This document shows, piece after piece, positions 33,725 to 41,646 of a DNA stretch of 64,000 nt. The notes below the pieces were generated by a model. The model had not been told where the DNA came from and did no database searches. It saw only the letters and a list, made by a program, of their open reading frames with translations. The DNA is from Catellatospora sp. IY07-71 (GTDB lineage Bacteria > Actinomycetota > Actinomycetes > Mycobacteriales > Micromonosporaceae), in contig NZ_AP023360.1 in the NCBI RefSeq assembly GCF_018326265.1, positions 2,967,501 to 3,031,500 of the forward strand, in the 5' to 3' direction. A program made the position numbers and the translations under genes. The first letter of the stretch is position 1. Each line of letters starts with the position of its first letter.

Positions 33725-34741
33725 TCAGTAGCCGACCTGGGTCACCGGGCCGCGCCGGAACTCCCCGCCCGCGCAGAGCAGGTCGGCGACGGCCTCGCTG
33801 AGCGGCAGCTGCAGGTCGTGCTGCATCCACATGAACTGGCCGCCCGGGTTGACCTCCAGGAACACGTGTTCCCCGTCCGGCGTGACGATGAAGTCGATCG
33901 CGGCGTAGACGATGCCCAGCTCCGCCAGCAGCCGCTGGGTGCGCTCCACGACGTCGTCGGGCAGCGGCCGGTAGGGCCCGTAGGGCAGGTGGTTCTCGCC
34001 GCGCCAGTCGACGGCCGTGGTCGGCATGGACTGCGAGTCGATGACCACGGGGAAGTAGGTGTTGCCCACGACGGTCAGGCGCACCTCGTACGCCTTGTCG
34101 ACGTACTCCTGGAACATGCACATGGTGTGGCGGACGCGGTCGGCGTGCTCCAGCACCTCGTCGCCGACGACGGTGGTGAACAGGCCGCTCGGGAACGCGC
34201 CCGGGTAGTGGATGACGCCGCCGGTCAGCGCCTTGTAGACGACGGGCCGGTCGGTGGCCTTGACCAGGGCGGCGACCTCCTGCGGGTCGTTGGTGAGCAG
34301 CGTGCGCGGGGTGCGGAAGCCGTGCCGCTTGGCCACCTGCAGCTGGTACGGCTTCAGCTCGGCGACGGCGTCCACGTCGGGCCGGTTGATCCACAGGCAG
34401 TCGGTGGCCCGCATGATGCCGCCGATGCCGTGCAGCGCCTCGTTGCGGGCGAACTGCTGCTCGGCCTCGCTCATGGCCGGGTCGAACGCGAACGCGGTGG
34501 GGCGGCGATACCACACCCCGGACAGCGAATCGAGATCGACCCGCCGCCCGCGGTGCAGCAGCTCGCGCCGCTCGCCGTCGAAGTCCGAGGTGGTGAAGGT
34601 CAGCGTCGTGGGGAAGTAGCTGAGGTCGACGCGGACCAGCTCGGCGCCGCGCGCCTTGAGGCTGTGCACCACGGGATCGACGGTCGGATCGAACTCCTGG
34701 GTCAGGATCAGCACCCGCGGGGTCGACGGCGAGTCGGGCAT
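33725..34741 (-). CDS. MvdC/MvdD-family ATP-grasp peptide ligase (graspetide maturase)
   Basis: The 338-residue protein fits the MvdC/MvdD family. The N-terminal precursor-contact domain has SGVWYRRPTAF; then NRPDVDAVAELKPYQLQVAK, TLLTNDPQEVAAL, VVYKALTGGVIHY (ATP-binding Lys), MFQEYVDKAYEVRLTVVG and IDFIVTPDGEHVFLEVNPGG with metal-binding Glu/Asn. These enzymes activate Asp/Glu side chains with ATP and link them to Ser/Thr (ester) or Lys (amide) in a core peptide. It follows the small Cys-rich gene by 9 nt; the ribosome-binding site AGGAG overlaps that gene's stop. Only one ligase is present. Confidence 0.85.
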   Translation of the reverse strand: MPDSPSTPRVLILTQEFDPTVDPVVHSLKARGAELVRVDLSYFPTTLTFTTSDFDGERRELLHRGRRVDLDSLSGVWYRRPTAFAFDPAMSEAEQQFARNEALHGIGGIMRATDCLWINRPDVDAVAELKPYQLQVAKRHGFRTPRTLLTNDPQEVAALVKATDRPVVYKALTGGVIHYPGAFPSGLFTTVVGDEVLEHADRVRHTMCMFQEYVDKAYEVRLTVVGNTYFPVVIDSQSMPTTAVDWRGENHLPYGPYRPLPDDVVERTQRLLAELGIVYAAIDFIVTPDGEHVFLEVNPGGQFMWMQHDLQLPLSEAVADLLCAGGEFRRGPVTQVGY

Positions 34742-34750
34742 GCCGGTCTC

Positions 34751-35041
34751 CTAGGCGCAGACGTCGTCGGTGACGCAGTCGCCGCAGCCGGAGCCGGACG
34801 TGCGGGTCTTGGTGTAGACGCCCATGGTGATGTCGCCCGAGGGGGTCACCCAGACCTGCTCCTCGACGTCGTAGTGGCCGAGCTCGGCGGCCACCTCGTC
34901 GGCGGTGCCGGGCTGCCAGTCGGCGAACAGGTAACCGAACGGCTGCCGCTCGTGGTCGGCGGGCAGCGGCTGGTCGAAGTCGTGCCCATGCGTCATCGAC
35001 AGGGACGTCCGCAGTGGATTGCGGGTCAGGGTGGTCGTCAT
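34751..35041 (-). CDS. Candidate graspetide precursor peptide with Cys-rich core
   Basis: The 96-residue protein has a leader-like part with PFGYLFADWQPG and GHYDVEEQVWVTPSGD (about 34-70), then a tail of about 20 residues: YTKTRTSGSGCGDCVTDDVC plus a final Ala. The tail holds Ser/Thr donors, three Asp acceptors and Cys86, Cys89 and Cys95. The leader pattern (aromatic-x-x-Q-V-W-V) resembles TgmA-type precursors, and the gene precedes the ligase. Its ATG overlaps the previous stop (ATGA), with GAGGAGAGG ahead. The core boundary and any cleavage site are inferred. Confidence 0.78.
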   Translation of the reverse strand: MTTTLTRNPLRTSLSMTHGHDFDQPLPADHERQPFGYLFADWQPGTADEVAAELGHYDVEEQVWVTPSGDITMGVYTKTRTSGSGCGDCVTDDVCA

Positions 35042-35403
35042 GGGACCTCTCCTCTGGTCGGGGCCGGCGAGTCGCCGGCCGCGGTCGTGGGCTGGGTCAG
35101 CCCGATGATCCCGTCCACCTCTCCGGAGAACACCCACACCAGATCCACCTCGTCGTAGTGGCCGATCGACAGGGTCAGGTCGGCCGGAGGCGCATCGGGA
35201 TCGGGGCGCTCGTAGAGGTATGCCAGCGGCGAGAAGGCGCCGGTCCGGCGGTGCTCGCGCAGCCCCGGGTCGACGGCGCCGCGGACCACGAGCCGTGCGG
35301 ATGCGTCCAGCTCAGGACGGTCCAGCCGCAGCACGGTGGCGGGCACGACGTCCGGGGGCGGGCTGCTGTCGCCGGTCCGGACATCGGTCATCTTCAACAT
35401 CAT
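35038..35403 (-). CDS. Second precursor-like protein, paralogue of the adjacent peptide
   Basis: The product of about 121 residues shares with the next gene the block LAYLYE...(about 20 residues)...SIGHYDEVDLVWVFSGEVDG, matching GYLF...ELGHYDVEEQVWVTPSGDIT there. Its tail (IIGLTQPTTAAGDSPAPTRG then EVP) has Thr, Ser, Asp and Glu but no Cys. It could be a second precursor, or an accessory protein that presents the first to the ligase. Three in-frame ATGs (35403, 35400, 35391) are possible. An AT-rich region upstream with TATCTT at 35430-35425 is the likely operon promoter. Confidence 0.65.
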   Translation of the reverse strand: MMLKMTDVRTGDSSPPPDVVPATVLRLDRPELDASARLVVRGAVDPGLREHRRTGAFSPLAYLYERPDPDAPPADLTLSIGHYDEVDLVWVFSGEVDGIIGLTQPTTAAGDSPAPTRGEVP

Positions 35404-35466
35404 AGAGATGACCAGAGACATGTAAAGATAGAAATTAATGCAGCCGTCGCGCGCTTGCGCCTGCCT

Positions 35467-35529
35467 TGATCGGGAGTTCGTGTCAGAAAGTGGGGTCTGG
35501 CCTTAGGTTTGGACACGAACTGGCGATCA
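35467..35529. repeat. Hairpin repeat family D, copy 1
   Basis: Arms 35467-35484 and 35512-35529 pair at 16 of 18 positions with TGATCG at the foot and GTTCGTGTC in the stem. D2 and D3 have CTCGTGTC/GACACGAG where this copy has TTCGTGTC/GACACGAA, a compensatory pair change. It lies between the LPXTG gene and the RiPP operon promoter. Confidence 0.8.
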
Positions 35530-35586
35530 TCGGCATGGAAAGGCGCGGGGCAGGAGAGTTCCTGCCCCGCGTACCAGGTGATGGGG

Positions 35587-36090
35587 TCAGCGGCGGGGGC
35601 GGGGGCTCGGGCGGCGGCGCAGGGCGGCGACCGCACCGGCGGCTTGCGTGTGCAGGCGGGTGCCCTCCAGGCGGCGGGAGAGTGCGCTGGCCAGCCACAG
35701 CACGCCGCCGCCGAGCAGCAGCACGCCCAGCCCGGTCAGCGCCGTGGCCCCCGCGGACGGGCCGGACGTGCCCGTGCGCGGCAGTTCGTCGTCGCCACCG
35801 CCGCCGCCGTGGTCGCCGCCGTCATCCCCGCCGTCGTCGTGCCGGCGGCTGGTGGCGGACTTGGAGGGGGCCGGGTCCTTGCGCGACGGGCCGACGGACG
35901 GCGCGGTGCTGGGGGCGGCCGACGGCGTCGCCGAGTGCGTGCCGTAGCCGCGGTGCTTGGGGCGGTCGTCGGGCCGGGCACCGGCGGGCCCGGCGACCAG
36001 CAGCATCACCGCGGCGGCCGCCAGCGCCAGCAGCGCCGCGGCGAGCGCGGCGAGGGGGGCCTTGGGGGAATGCTGCCGCGTCATGTGCAT
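35587..36090 (-). CDS. LPXTG-type cell-wall-anchored protein
   Basis: The 167-residue protein has a signal peptide (hydrophobic 12-38), a low-complexity Ser/Pro/Ala then Asp/Gly/His-rich region, a sortase motif LPRTG (103-107), a membrane helix (about 113-135) and a basic tail. The tail is about 28 residues, longer than the usual few charged residues. The short mature region suggests a stalk or small surface protein. ATG 36090 follows GAAGGA at good spacing. No sortase gene is nearby. Confidence 0.82.
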   Translation of the reverse strand: MHMTRQHSPKAPLAALAAALLALAAAAVMLLVAGPAGARPDDRPKHRGYGTHSATPSAAPSTAPSVGPSRKDPAPSKSATSRRHDDGGDDGGDHGGGGGDDELPRTGTSGPSAGATALTGLGVLLLGGGVLWLASALSRRLEGTRLHTQAAGAVAALRRRPSPRPRR

Positions 36091-36333
36091 GGGTCGTCCT
36101 TCGTGACCGCCCGGGGGCGGGTAGGTGGGCACGTCCGCGAAGCCCCGAGCCGGGCTGCGGCACCAACCTCTCAACGCGGCTGACCTGTGACGGATACGGG
36201 AATGTGGCGATTTGGGCTGATTAGCGGATCGGCCCGCCAGGCGTCCGTCCAGTTTAGAGCTTCATCAATCTGGCATGGACATTAACAGTTAAGAGAGTTA
36301 ATAATCAGGGCCATCCATTCACGAGGAGGGCCC

Positions 36334-38634
36334 GTGATCAGAAGATCCCGCATCGTCTCCGCCGCCCTGTCGCTGCTGGTCGCGGGCGGTATCCTCGCCG
36401 TCGCCAGCCCGGCGTCCGCGGCCAACCTGCTGGCCAACCCCGGCTTCGAGAGCGGCGCGCTGTCGCCGTGGGCGTGCACCGGCGGCCTCGGCTCCGTGGT
36501 GAGCACGCCGGTGCGCTCGGGCACCAAGGCGCTGCAGGGCGCCGCGTCCGCCTCGGACAACGCGAAGTGCACGCAGACCGTCTCGGTGCAGCCGAGCACG
36601 GCGTACGTGCTCACCGGCTGGGTGCGCGGCAACTACGTCTACCTCGGCGTCACCGGCGGCGCGTCCACCTGGACCCCGGGCGCGGCCGCGTTCACGTCTC
36701 TGAGCGTCTCCTTCACCACCGGCGCGTCGCAGACCAGCGTCGAGGTGTACACCCACGGCTGGTACGGCCAGGGCACCTACTTCGCCGACGACCTGAGCCT
36801 GGACGGCCCCGGCGGCACCGGCGTGCCCGGCGTGCCCGGCAACCCGGCCGCGGGCACGATCACCAACACCTCCATCGCGCTGTCCTGGGGCGCCGCCAGC
36901 GGCACGGTGACCGGCTACCGGGTGTACGAGGGCACCACCGTGCGGGCCACCGTCACCGGCACCTCGGCCACCATCTCGGGCCTGGCGGCGTGCTCGGCGC
37001 ACACGTACACGGTCGCCGCGTACAACTCGACCGGCGAGTCCGCCAAGAGCGGCGCGGTCAGCGCCACCACCACCGGCTGCACCAGCGTGCCGCCGACCCC
37101 GGGCGGGCTGGCCGTCACCGGCATCACCAACACCTCGATCGCGCTGTCCTGGAACGCCTCCTCCGGCGCCACCGGCTACCGCGTGTACGAGGGCACCACC
37201 CAGGTCGCCTCCGGCACCGGCACCAGCGCGACGATCAGCGGCCTGGCCGCCTGCTCGGGGCACAGCTACACGGTCGCCGCGTACAACGCCTCGGGTGAGT
37301 CGGCCAAGAGCGGGGCGGTCAGCGCCACCACCACGGGCTGCACCACGGTGCCGCCGACGCCGGGCAACCTGCGGACCACCGCGACCGCGAACAACTCCGT
37401 GTCGCTGGCCTGGAACGCGTCCACCGGCGCCACCGGCTACAAGGTGTACGAGGGCAGCACCGTCGTCGCCACGGTCACCGGCACCACGGCCACGATCAGC
37501 GGCCTGGGCACCTGCTCGACGCACGGCTACCAGGTGAGCGCGACCAACGCGGCGGGCGAGTCGCCCAAGAGCGGAGTGCTCAGCGTGACCACCACCGGCT
37601 GCGTGAACACCGGCCTGCCCAAGCACGCGCTGATCGGCTACCTGCACGCCAGCTTCGCCAACGGCTCCGGCTACCTGCGCATGGCCGACGTGCCCGCGTC
37701 CTGGGACATCATCAACCTCGCCTTCGGCGAGCCGACCTCGGTGACCTCTGGCGACATCCGGTTCCGGCAGTGCCCCGCGGCCGAGTGCCCGGGGGTGGAG
37801 AGCGAGGCGGACTTCATCGCCGCCATCCGCGCCAAGCAGGCCCAGGGCAAGAAGGTGCTGATCTCCATCGGCGGCGCCAACGGCCAGGTCCAGCTCACCA
37901 GCACCGCGGCCCGGGACACGTTCGTCAGCTCGGTCAGCGCCATCATCGACAAGTACGGCCTGAACGGCCTCGACATCGACTTCGAGGGCCACTCGCTGTA
38001 CCTGAACCCCGGTGACGGCGACTTCCGCAACCCGACCACCCCGGTCATCGTCAACCTGATCTCGGCGCTGCGCACGCTCAAGTCGCGCTACGGCTCGAAC
38101 TTCATCCTGACGATGGCGCCCGAGACGTTCTTCGTGCAGCTCGGGTACCAGTTCTACGGCGGCACCTGCAGCGGCTGCGACAACCGCGCGGGCTCCTACC
38201 TGCCGGTCATCCACGCCCTGCGCAACGACATCACCGTGCTGCACGTGCAGGACTACAACTCGGGCCCGATCATGGGCCTGGACAACCAGTACCACAACAT
38301 GGGCGCCGCCGACTTCCACATCGCGATGACCGACATGCTCAAGGCCGGCTTCACCGTCGCCAACACCGGCATCACGTTCCCGGCCCTGCGCCAGGACCAG
38401 ATCGCCTTCGGCGTCCCCGCGGCCGTCAGCGCCGGCGGCGGCTACACCACCCCCGCCCAGGTCCAGCAGGCGGTGAACTGCCTGGTCAAGAACCAGACCT
38501 GCGGCGGCTACACCCTCCGCGGCGGCACCAGCCCCGACTTCCGCGGCCTGATGACCTGGTCCATCAACTGGGACAAGTACTACGGCTGGGAGTTCTCCAA
38601 CTCCCACGAAACCTTCCTCAACGCCCTCCCGTAA
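36334..38634 (+). CDS. Secreted multidomain GH18 chitinase
   Basis: The 766-residue enzyme has a signal peptide (to about 29), an N-terminal carbohydrate-binding-like domain (about 30-163, NLLANPGFESGALSPW), three fibronectin type III domains (about 165-423), and a GH18 catalytic domain with NGLDIDFEG, giving the catalytic acid Glu551. It degrades chitin outside the cell. GTG 36334 is preceded by GAGGAGG. The 243-bp upstream gap is AT-richer near 36285-36310, where AGTTAAGAG and AGTTAATAA form a near direct repeat that may be regulatory. A strong terminator follows. Confidence 0.93.
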   Translation: MIRRSRIVSAALSLLVAGGILAVASPASAANLLANPGFESGALSPWACTGGLGSVVSTPVRSGTKALQGAASASDNAKCTQTVSVQPSTAYVLTGWVRGNYVYLGVTGGASTWTPGAAAFTSLSVSFTTGASQTSVEVYTHGWYGQGTYFADDLSLDGPGGTGVPGVPGNPAAGTITNTSIALSWGAASGTVTGYRVYEGTTVRATVTGTSATISGLAACSAHTYTVAAYNSTGESAKSGAVSATTTGCTSVPPTPGGLAVTGITNTSIALSWNASSGATGYRVYEGTTQVASGTGTSATISGLAACSGHSYTVAAYNASGESAKSGAVSATTTGCTTVPPTPGNLRTTATANNSVSLAWNASTGATGYKVYEGSTVVATVTGTTATISGLGTCSTHGYQVSATNAAGESPKSGVLSVTTTGCVNTGLPKHALIGYLHASFANGSGYLRMADVPASWDIINLAFGEPTSVTSGDIRFRQCPAAECPGVESEADFIAAIRAKQAQGKKVLISIGGANGQVQLTSTAARDTFVSSVSAIIDKYGLNGLDIDFEGHSLYLNPGDGDFRNPTTPVIVNLISALRTLKSRYGSNFILTMAPETFFVQLGYQFYGGTCSGCDNRAGSYLPVIHALRNDITVLHVQDYNSGPIMGLDNQYHNMGAADFHIAMTDMLKAGFTVANTGITFPALRQDQIAFGVPAAVSAGGGYTTPAQVQQAVNCLVKNQTCGGYTLRGGTSPDFRGLMTWSINWDKYYGWEFSNSHETFLNALP
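36826..37602 (+). repeat. Three tandem FnIII-coding repeats inside the chitinase gene
   Basis: Three units of about 255-261 bp (36826-37080, 37081-37341, 37342-37602) encode near-identical FnIII domains, each ending TTTGC. Units 1 and 2 share long stretches such as KSGAVSATTTGC. High nucleotide identity makes the region prone to copy-number change. Confidence 0.85.
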
Positions 38635-38647
38635 CGCGCCCCACCCC

Positions 38648-38680
38648 GGCCCGGCCCGCACCCTCCGCGCGGGCCGGGCC
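38648..38680 (+). terminator. Chitinase terminator
   Basis: Perfect 12-bp arms GGCCCGGCCCGC (38648-38659) and 38669-38680 with a 9-nt loop, followed by TTCT, start 14 nt after the chitinase stop. Confidence 0.8.
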
Positions 38681-38685
38681 TTCTA

Positions 38686-38749
38686 CTGCGTTGATCATGA
38701 ACTTATGGACGTGTTCGACGGCGTGTTACCACCCCGGCGCCGTGATCAG
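38686..38749 (+). repeat. Hairpin repeat family B, copy 3
   Basis: The first 42 bp (38686-38727, CTGCGTTGATCATGAACTTA and onward) are identical to the reverse complement of copy 4 (39007-39048). It ends CCGTGATCAG. The two copies form inverted ends of a 363-bp segment. Confidence 0.9.
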
Positions 38750-38958
38750 TCGAGGAGGCGGCGGCGTTTCATGTCCATGCCGCCGAGGCCGAGCGGGATG
38801 TCCGGGTCTGAGTGCTTGTCCTCGCCGGCGCTGACGGCCTCGCTGGTGCTGGTCCGCGAGTGCTCACTCGCGAAGTCGGGCTCGTCCTCCAGTGGGTCGG
38901 CCAACGCCGGCAGCGCTGTCTGTTCGGGCTGCATGTGGTCATTGTCGGCCCGCCACAT
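38746..38958 (-). CDS. Possible small acidic protein between mirrored repeats
   Basis: This 70-residue frame begins MWRADNDHMQPEQTALPALA, is rich in Asp, Glu and Ser, and ends DIPLGLGGMDMKRRRLLD. GGTGGGCGGGG precedes the ATG. Its stop is formed by TGATCA in repeat B3. I do not recognise a family, and the frame may not be translated. Confidence 0.35.
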   Translation of the reverse strand: MWRADNDHMQPEQTALPALADPLEDEPDFASEHSRTSTSEAVSAGEDKHSDPDIPLGLGGMDMKRRRLLD

Positions 38959-38982
38959 CCCCGCCCACCTGCGGTATCCGCA

Positions 38983-39048
38983 TGTTGATCACGGTCTGGG
39001 GGTAGCAACACGCCGTCGAACACGTCCATAAGTTCATGATCAACGCAG
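38983..39048 (-). repeat. Hairpin repeat family B, copy 4 (inverted)
   Basis: Inverted relative to copy 3, with 42 identical bases (39007-39048) and a similar far end (GTTGATCACGG). It lies just upstream of egtA, 79 bp before its start. Confidence 0.9.
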
Positions 39049-39126
39049 AGAAGGCGGGGTGGGGGTGGTGGGGAGGGGGTAGGTTGGGCGGTCTGGTGAC
39101 TCAGGGTGTTGGGGGGTGGGCGGAGC

Positions 39127-40344
39127 GTGTGGGAGCAGGGGACGTTGGCGGTGGAGGCCCGGATCGCGGATCGGGCGGAGGCCGAGGGGTATGTCGCGAA
39201 GGTGTGCTTCAAGACGGGGCCGCCGGGGCGGGTGGGGATCGAGCTGGAGTGGACCACGCACCACCGGGGGGATCCGGCACGGCCGGTGGATCCGGGGGTT
39301 CTCGGCTCGGCGCTGGGGGAGCATGCCCCGCGCAGTCTGGTGCCGGACAGCCCGCAGGCTCCGCTGCCGTTCGGCGGCCGGGTCACCCTCGAACCGGGTG
39401 GGCAGGTGGAGATATCCACCGATACCAGTGACTCTCTTGCCGGTCTGCTCGACGCCACCACGGCAGATCTGGAGCAGCTGACCGGCCTTCTGGATCGTGC
39501 GGGCCTGGTGCTCGCGGGGCAGGGTTGCGACGCCCACCGGGCCGCCCGCCGGATCCTCGACACGCCGCGTTACGCGACGATGGAGCGCGTCTTCGACCGC
39601 TTCGGGCCGTACGGCAGGCAGTGGATGTGCGGCACGGCCAGCGTGCAGGTGTGCCTGGACGCGGGGCTGCCGGAGCGGGTGGGCGCGCGCTGGCGGGCGC
39701 TGCACGCGGTGGGCCCGGCGCTGGTCGCCGTGTTCGCGACCTCGCGCCGCTACGCCGGGGTGGACACGGGCTGGGCGTCCAACCGGATGCGCGCCTGCCT
39801 GGCGGCCGATCCGATGCGCAACGGGCCGCCCGCCGCCGACGGTGCGGACCCGGTGGCGGCCTGGGCCCGCCGGGTGCTGGACACCCCCCTGCTGTGTGTA
39901 CGCCGCGACGGCCCGTGGGACGCGCCGGCGGGCCTGACCTTCGCCGACTGGATCGGCGGCGCGCTGAACCCGGCACCGACCTATCCGGACCTCGACTACC
40001 ACCTGAGCACGATGTTCCCGCCGGTCCGGGCGCGCGGCTACTTCGAGGTGCGTTACCTGGACATGCAGCCGGGCATGGACTGGGTGGCGCCGGTGGCGCT
40101 GCTGACCGCCCTGTTCGCTCGGGAAGAGACGGTGGACGAGGCGATCGCGGTGGCGGCTCCGGCCGAGGGGCGCTGGATCCAGGCGGCCCGGCACGGGCTG
40201 GCCGACCCGGCGATCGCGGCGGTGGCCCCGCGCCTGCTGGACCTGGCCGTCGGCGCGCTGGGGCACACGGACCTGCCGGCCGCGACCGCTGAGGCGGTGA
40301 AGCAAGGGGCCGCACGGCGGCTCGGGGAGGGGAGGCTGAGATGA
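39127..40344 (+). CDS. egtA: Ergothioneine biosynthesis glutamate-cysteine ligase EgtA
   Basis: The 405-residue protein is a glutamate-cysteine ligase 2 family member of actinobacterial EgtA type: GIELEWTTHH near the start, GGQVEISTDTSDSLAGLLDA and RMRACLAADPMRNGP. It makes gamma-glutamylcysteine, the sulfur donor for EgtB. The start is uncertain: GTG 39127 or GTG 39106, neither with an ideal ribosome-binding site. The stop overlaps egtB (ATGA). First gene of a four-gene operon. Confidence 0.9.
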   Translation: MWEQGTLAVEARIADRAEAEGYVAKVCFKTGPPGRVGIELEWTTHHRGDPARPVDPGVLGSALGEHAPRSLVPDSPQAPLPFGGRVTLEPGGQVEISTDTSDSLAGLLDATTADLEQLTGLLDRAGLVLAGQGCDAHRAARRILDTPRYATMERVFDRFGPYGRQWMCGTASVQVCLDAGLPERVGARWRALHAVGPALVAVFATSRRYAGVDTGWASNRMRACLAADPMRNGPPAADGADPVAAWARRVLDTPLLCVRRDGPWDAPAGLTFADWIGGALNPAPTYPDLDYHLSTMFPPVRARGYFEVRYLDMQPGMDWVAPVALLTALFAREETVDEAIAVAAPAEGRWIQAARHGLADPAIAAVAPRLLDLAVGALGHTDLPAATAEAVKQGAARRLGEGRLR

Positions 40345-41645
40345 CGACGGGACTGCGGGAGCGGGCGGCGGCGGAGCTGGCCCGGACCCGGGAGCGCAGC
40401 ATCGGCCTGACCGACGCGGTGGACGACGACGACCTGGTCCGCCAGCACTCCCGGCTGATGTCGCCGCTGGTGTGGGACCTGGCGCACGTCGGCAACCAGG
40501 AGGAGCTGTGGCTGGTGCGCGACGTGGGCGGCCGGGAGCCGGTCCGCGCCGACATCGACCAGCTCTACGACGCGTTCAAGCACGCCCGCGCCGACCGCCC
40601 CGAGCTGCCGCTGCTCGGCCCCGCCGAGGCGCGGGCGTACGTGCGGCGGGTGCGTGAGCAGGTGCTGGACCTGCTGGACACGGTGGACCTGGCGGGGCGG
40701 CCGCTGGTGGAGCAGGGCTTCGCCTTCGGCATGATCATCCAGCACGAGCAGCAGCACGACGAGACCATGCTGGCCACCCACCAGCTGCGGCAGGGCGACC
40801 CGGTGCTGGTCGCGCCGCCGCCCCCGCCGTCGCGGCAGCCGGTGGCCGGGGAGGCGTTCGTCCCCGGCGGGGCGTTCGAGATGGGCACCTCGCTGGAGGC
40901 GTGGGCGCTGGACAACGAGCGCCCGGCGCACCCGGTGCACGTGCCGCCGTTCTTCCTCGACCGCGCCCCGGTGACCAACGCGCAGTACCAGGCGTTCGTC
41001 GACGCGGGCGGGTACGCCGATCCGCGCTGGTGGAGCGTGGCGGGCTGGGCGCACCGGCAGGCGGCGGGGCTGACCGGGCCGGGGCACTGGCACGGCGACG
41101 GCACGTACACCCGGTTCGGGCGGCGGGAGCCGATCGTGCCGGACGAGCCGGTGGTGCACGTGTCCTGGCACGAGGCGAGCGCGTACGCCGCCTGGGCCGG
41201 GAAACGCCTGCCCACGGAGGCGGAGTGGGAGAAGGCGGCCCGGCACGACCCGGCGACGGGGCGCTCGCGCCGCTTCCCGTGGGGCGACGACGATCCGGCG
41301 CCCGAGCACGCCAACCTGGGCCAGCACCACCTGAGCCCGGCACCGGTGGGCGCGTACCCGGCGGGGGCGTCGCCGTACGGGGTGCACCAGCTGATCGGGG
41401 ACGTGTGGGAGTGGACCGCGTCGCCGTTCGGCGGGTATCCGGGCTTCGCCGCGTTCCCCTACCGGGAGTACTCGGAGGTCTTCTTCGGCGACGAGTACCG
41501 GGTGCTGCGCGGCGGCTCGTTCGGCACCGACGCGGCGGCCTGCCGGGGCACGTTCCGCAACTGGGACTACCCGATCCGGCGGCAGATCTTCAGCGGCTTC
41601 CGCTGCGCCCGCGACCCCCGCCCCGAGGAGCTGGAGCGCCGCTGA
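40341..41645 (+). CDS. egtB: Ergothioneine sulfoxide synthase EgtB
   Basis: The 434-residue enzyme has an N-terminal DinB-like helical domain and a C-terminal FGE-sulfatase domain (MGTSLEAWALDNERPAHPVH to SGFRCARDP). The iron ligands are His49 (WDLAHVGNQEE), His135 and His139 (QHEQQHDETM), closely matching known EgtB spacing. It joins gamma-glutamylcysteine to trimethylhistidine with oxygen. It is translationally coupled to egtA. Confidence 0.95.
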   Translation: MTTGLRERAAAELARTRERSIGLTDAVDDDDLVRQHSRLMSPLVWDLAHVGNQEELWLVRDVGGREPVRADIDQLYDAFKHARADRPELPLLGPAEARAYVRRVREQVLDLLDTVDLAGRPLVEQGFAFGMIIQHEQQHDETMLATHQLRQGDPVLVAPPPPPSRQPVAGEAFVPGGAFEMGTSLEAWALDNERPAHPVHVPPFFLDRAPVTNAQYQAFVDAGGYADPRWWSVAGWAHRQAAGLTGPGHWHGDGTYTRFGRREPIVPDEPVVHVSWHEASAYAAWAGKRLPTEAEWEKAARHDPATGRSRRFPWGDDDPAPEHANLGQHHLSPAPVGAYPAGASPYGVHQLIGDVWEWTASPFGGYPGFAAFPYREYSEVFFGDEYRVLRGGSFGTDAAACRGTFRNWDYPIRRQIFSGFRCARDPRPEELERR

Positions 41646-41646
41646 C

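Noticed and set aside
36826-37602. Tandem repeats as a CRISPR array or satellite
   Set aside because: They encode three FnIII domains in frame within the chitinase gene.
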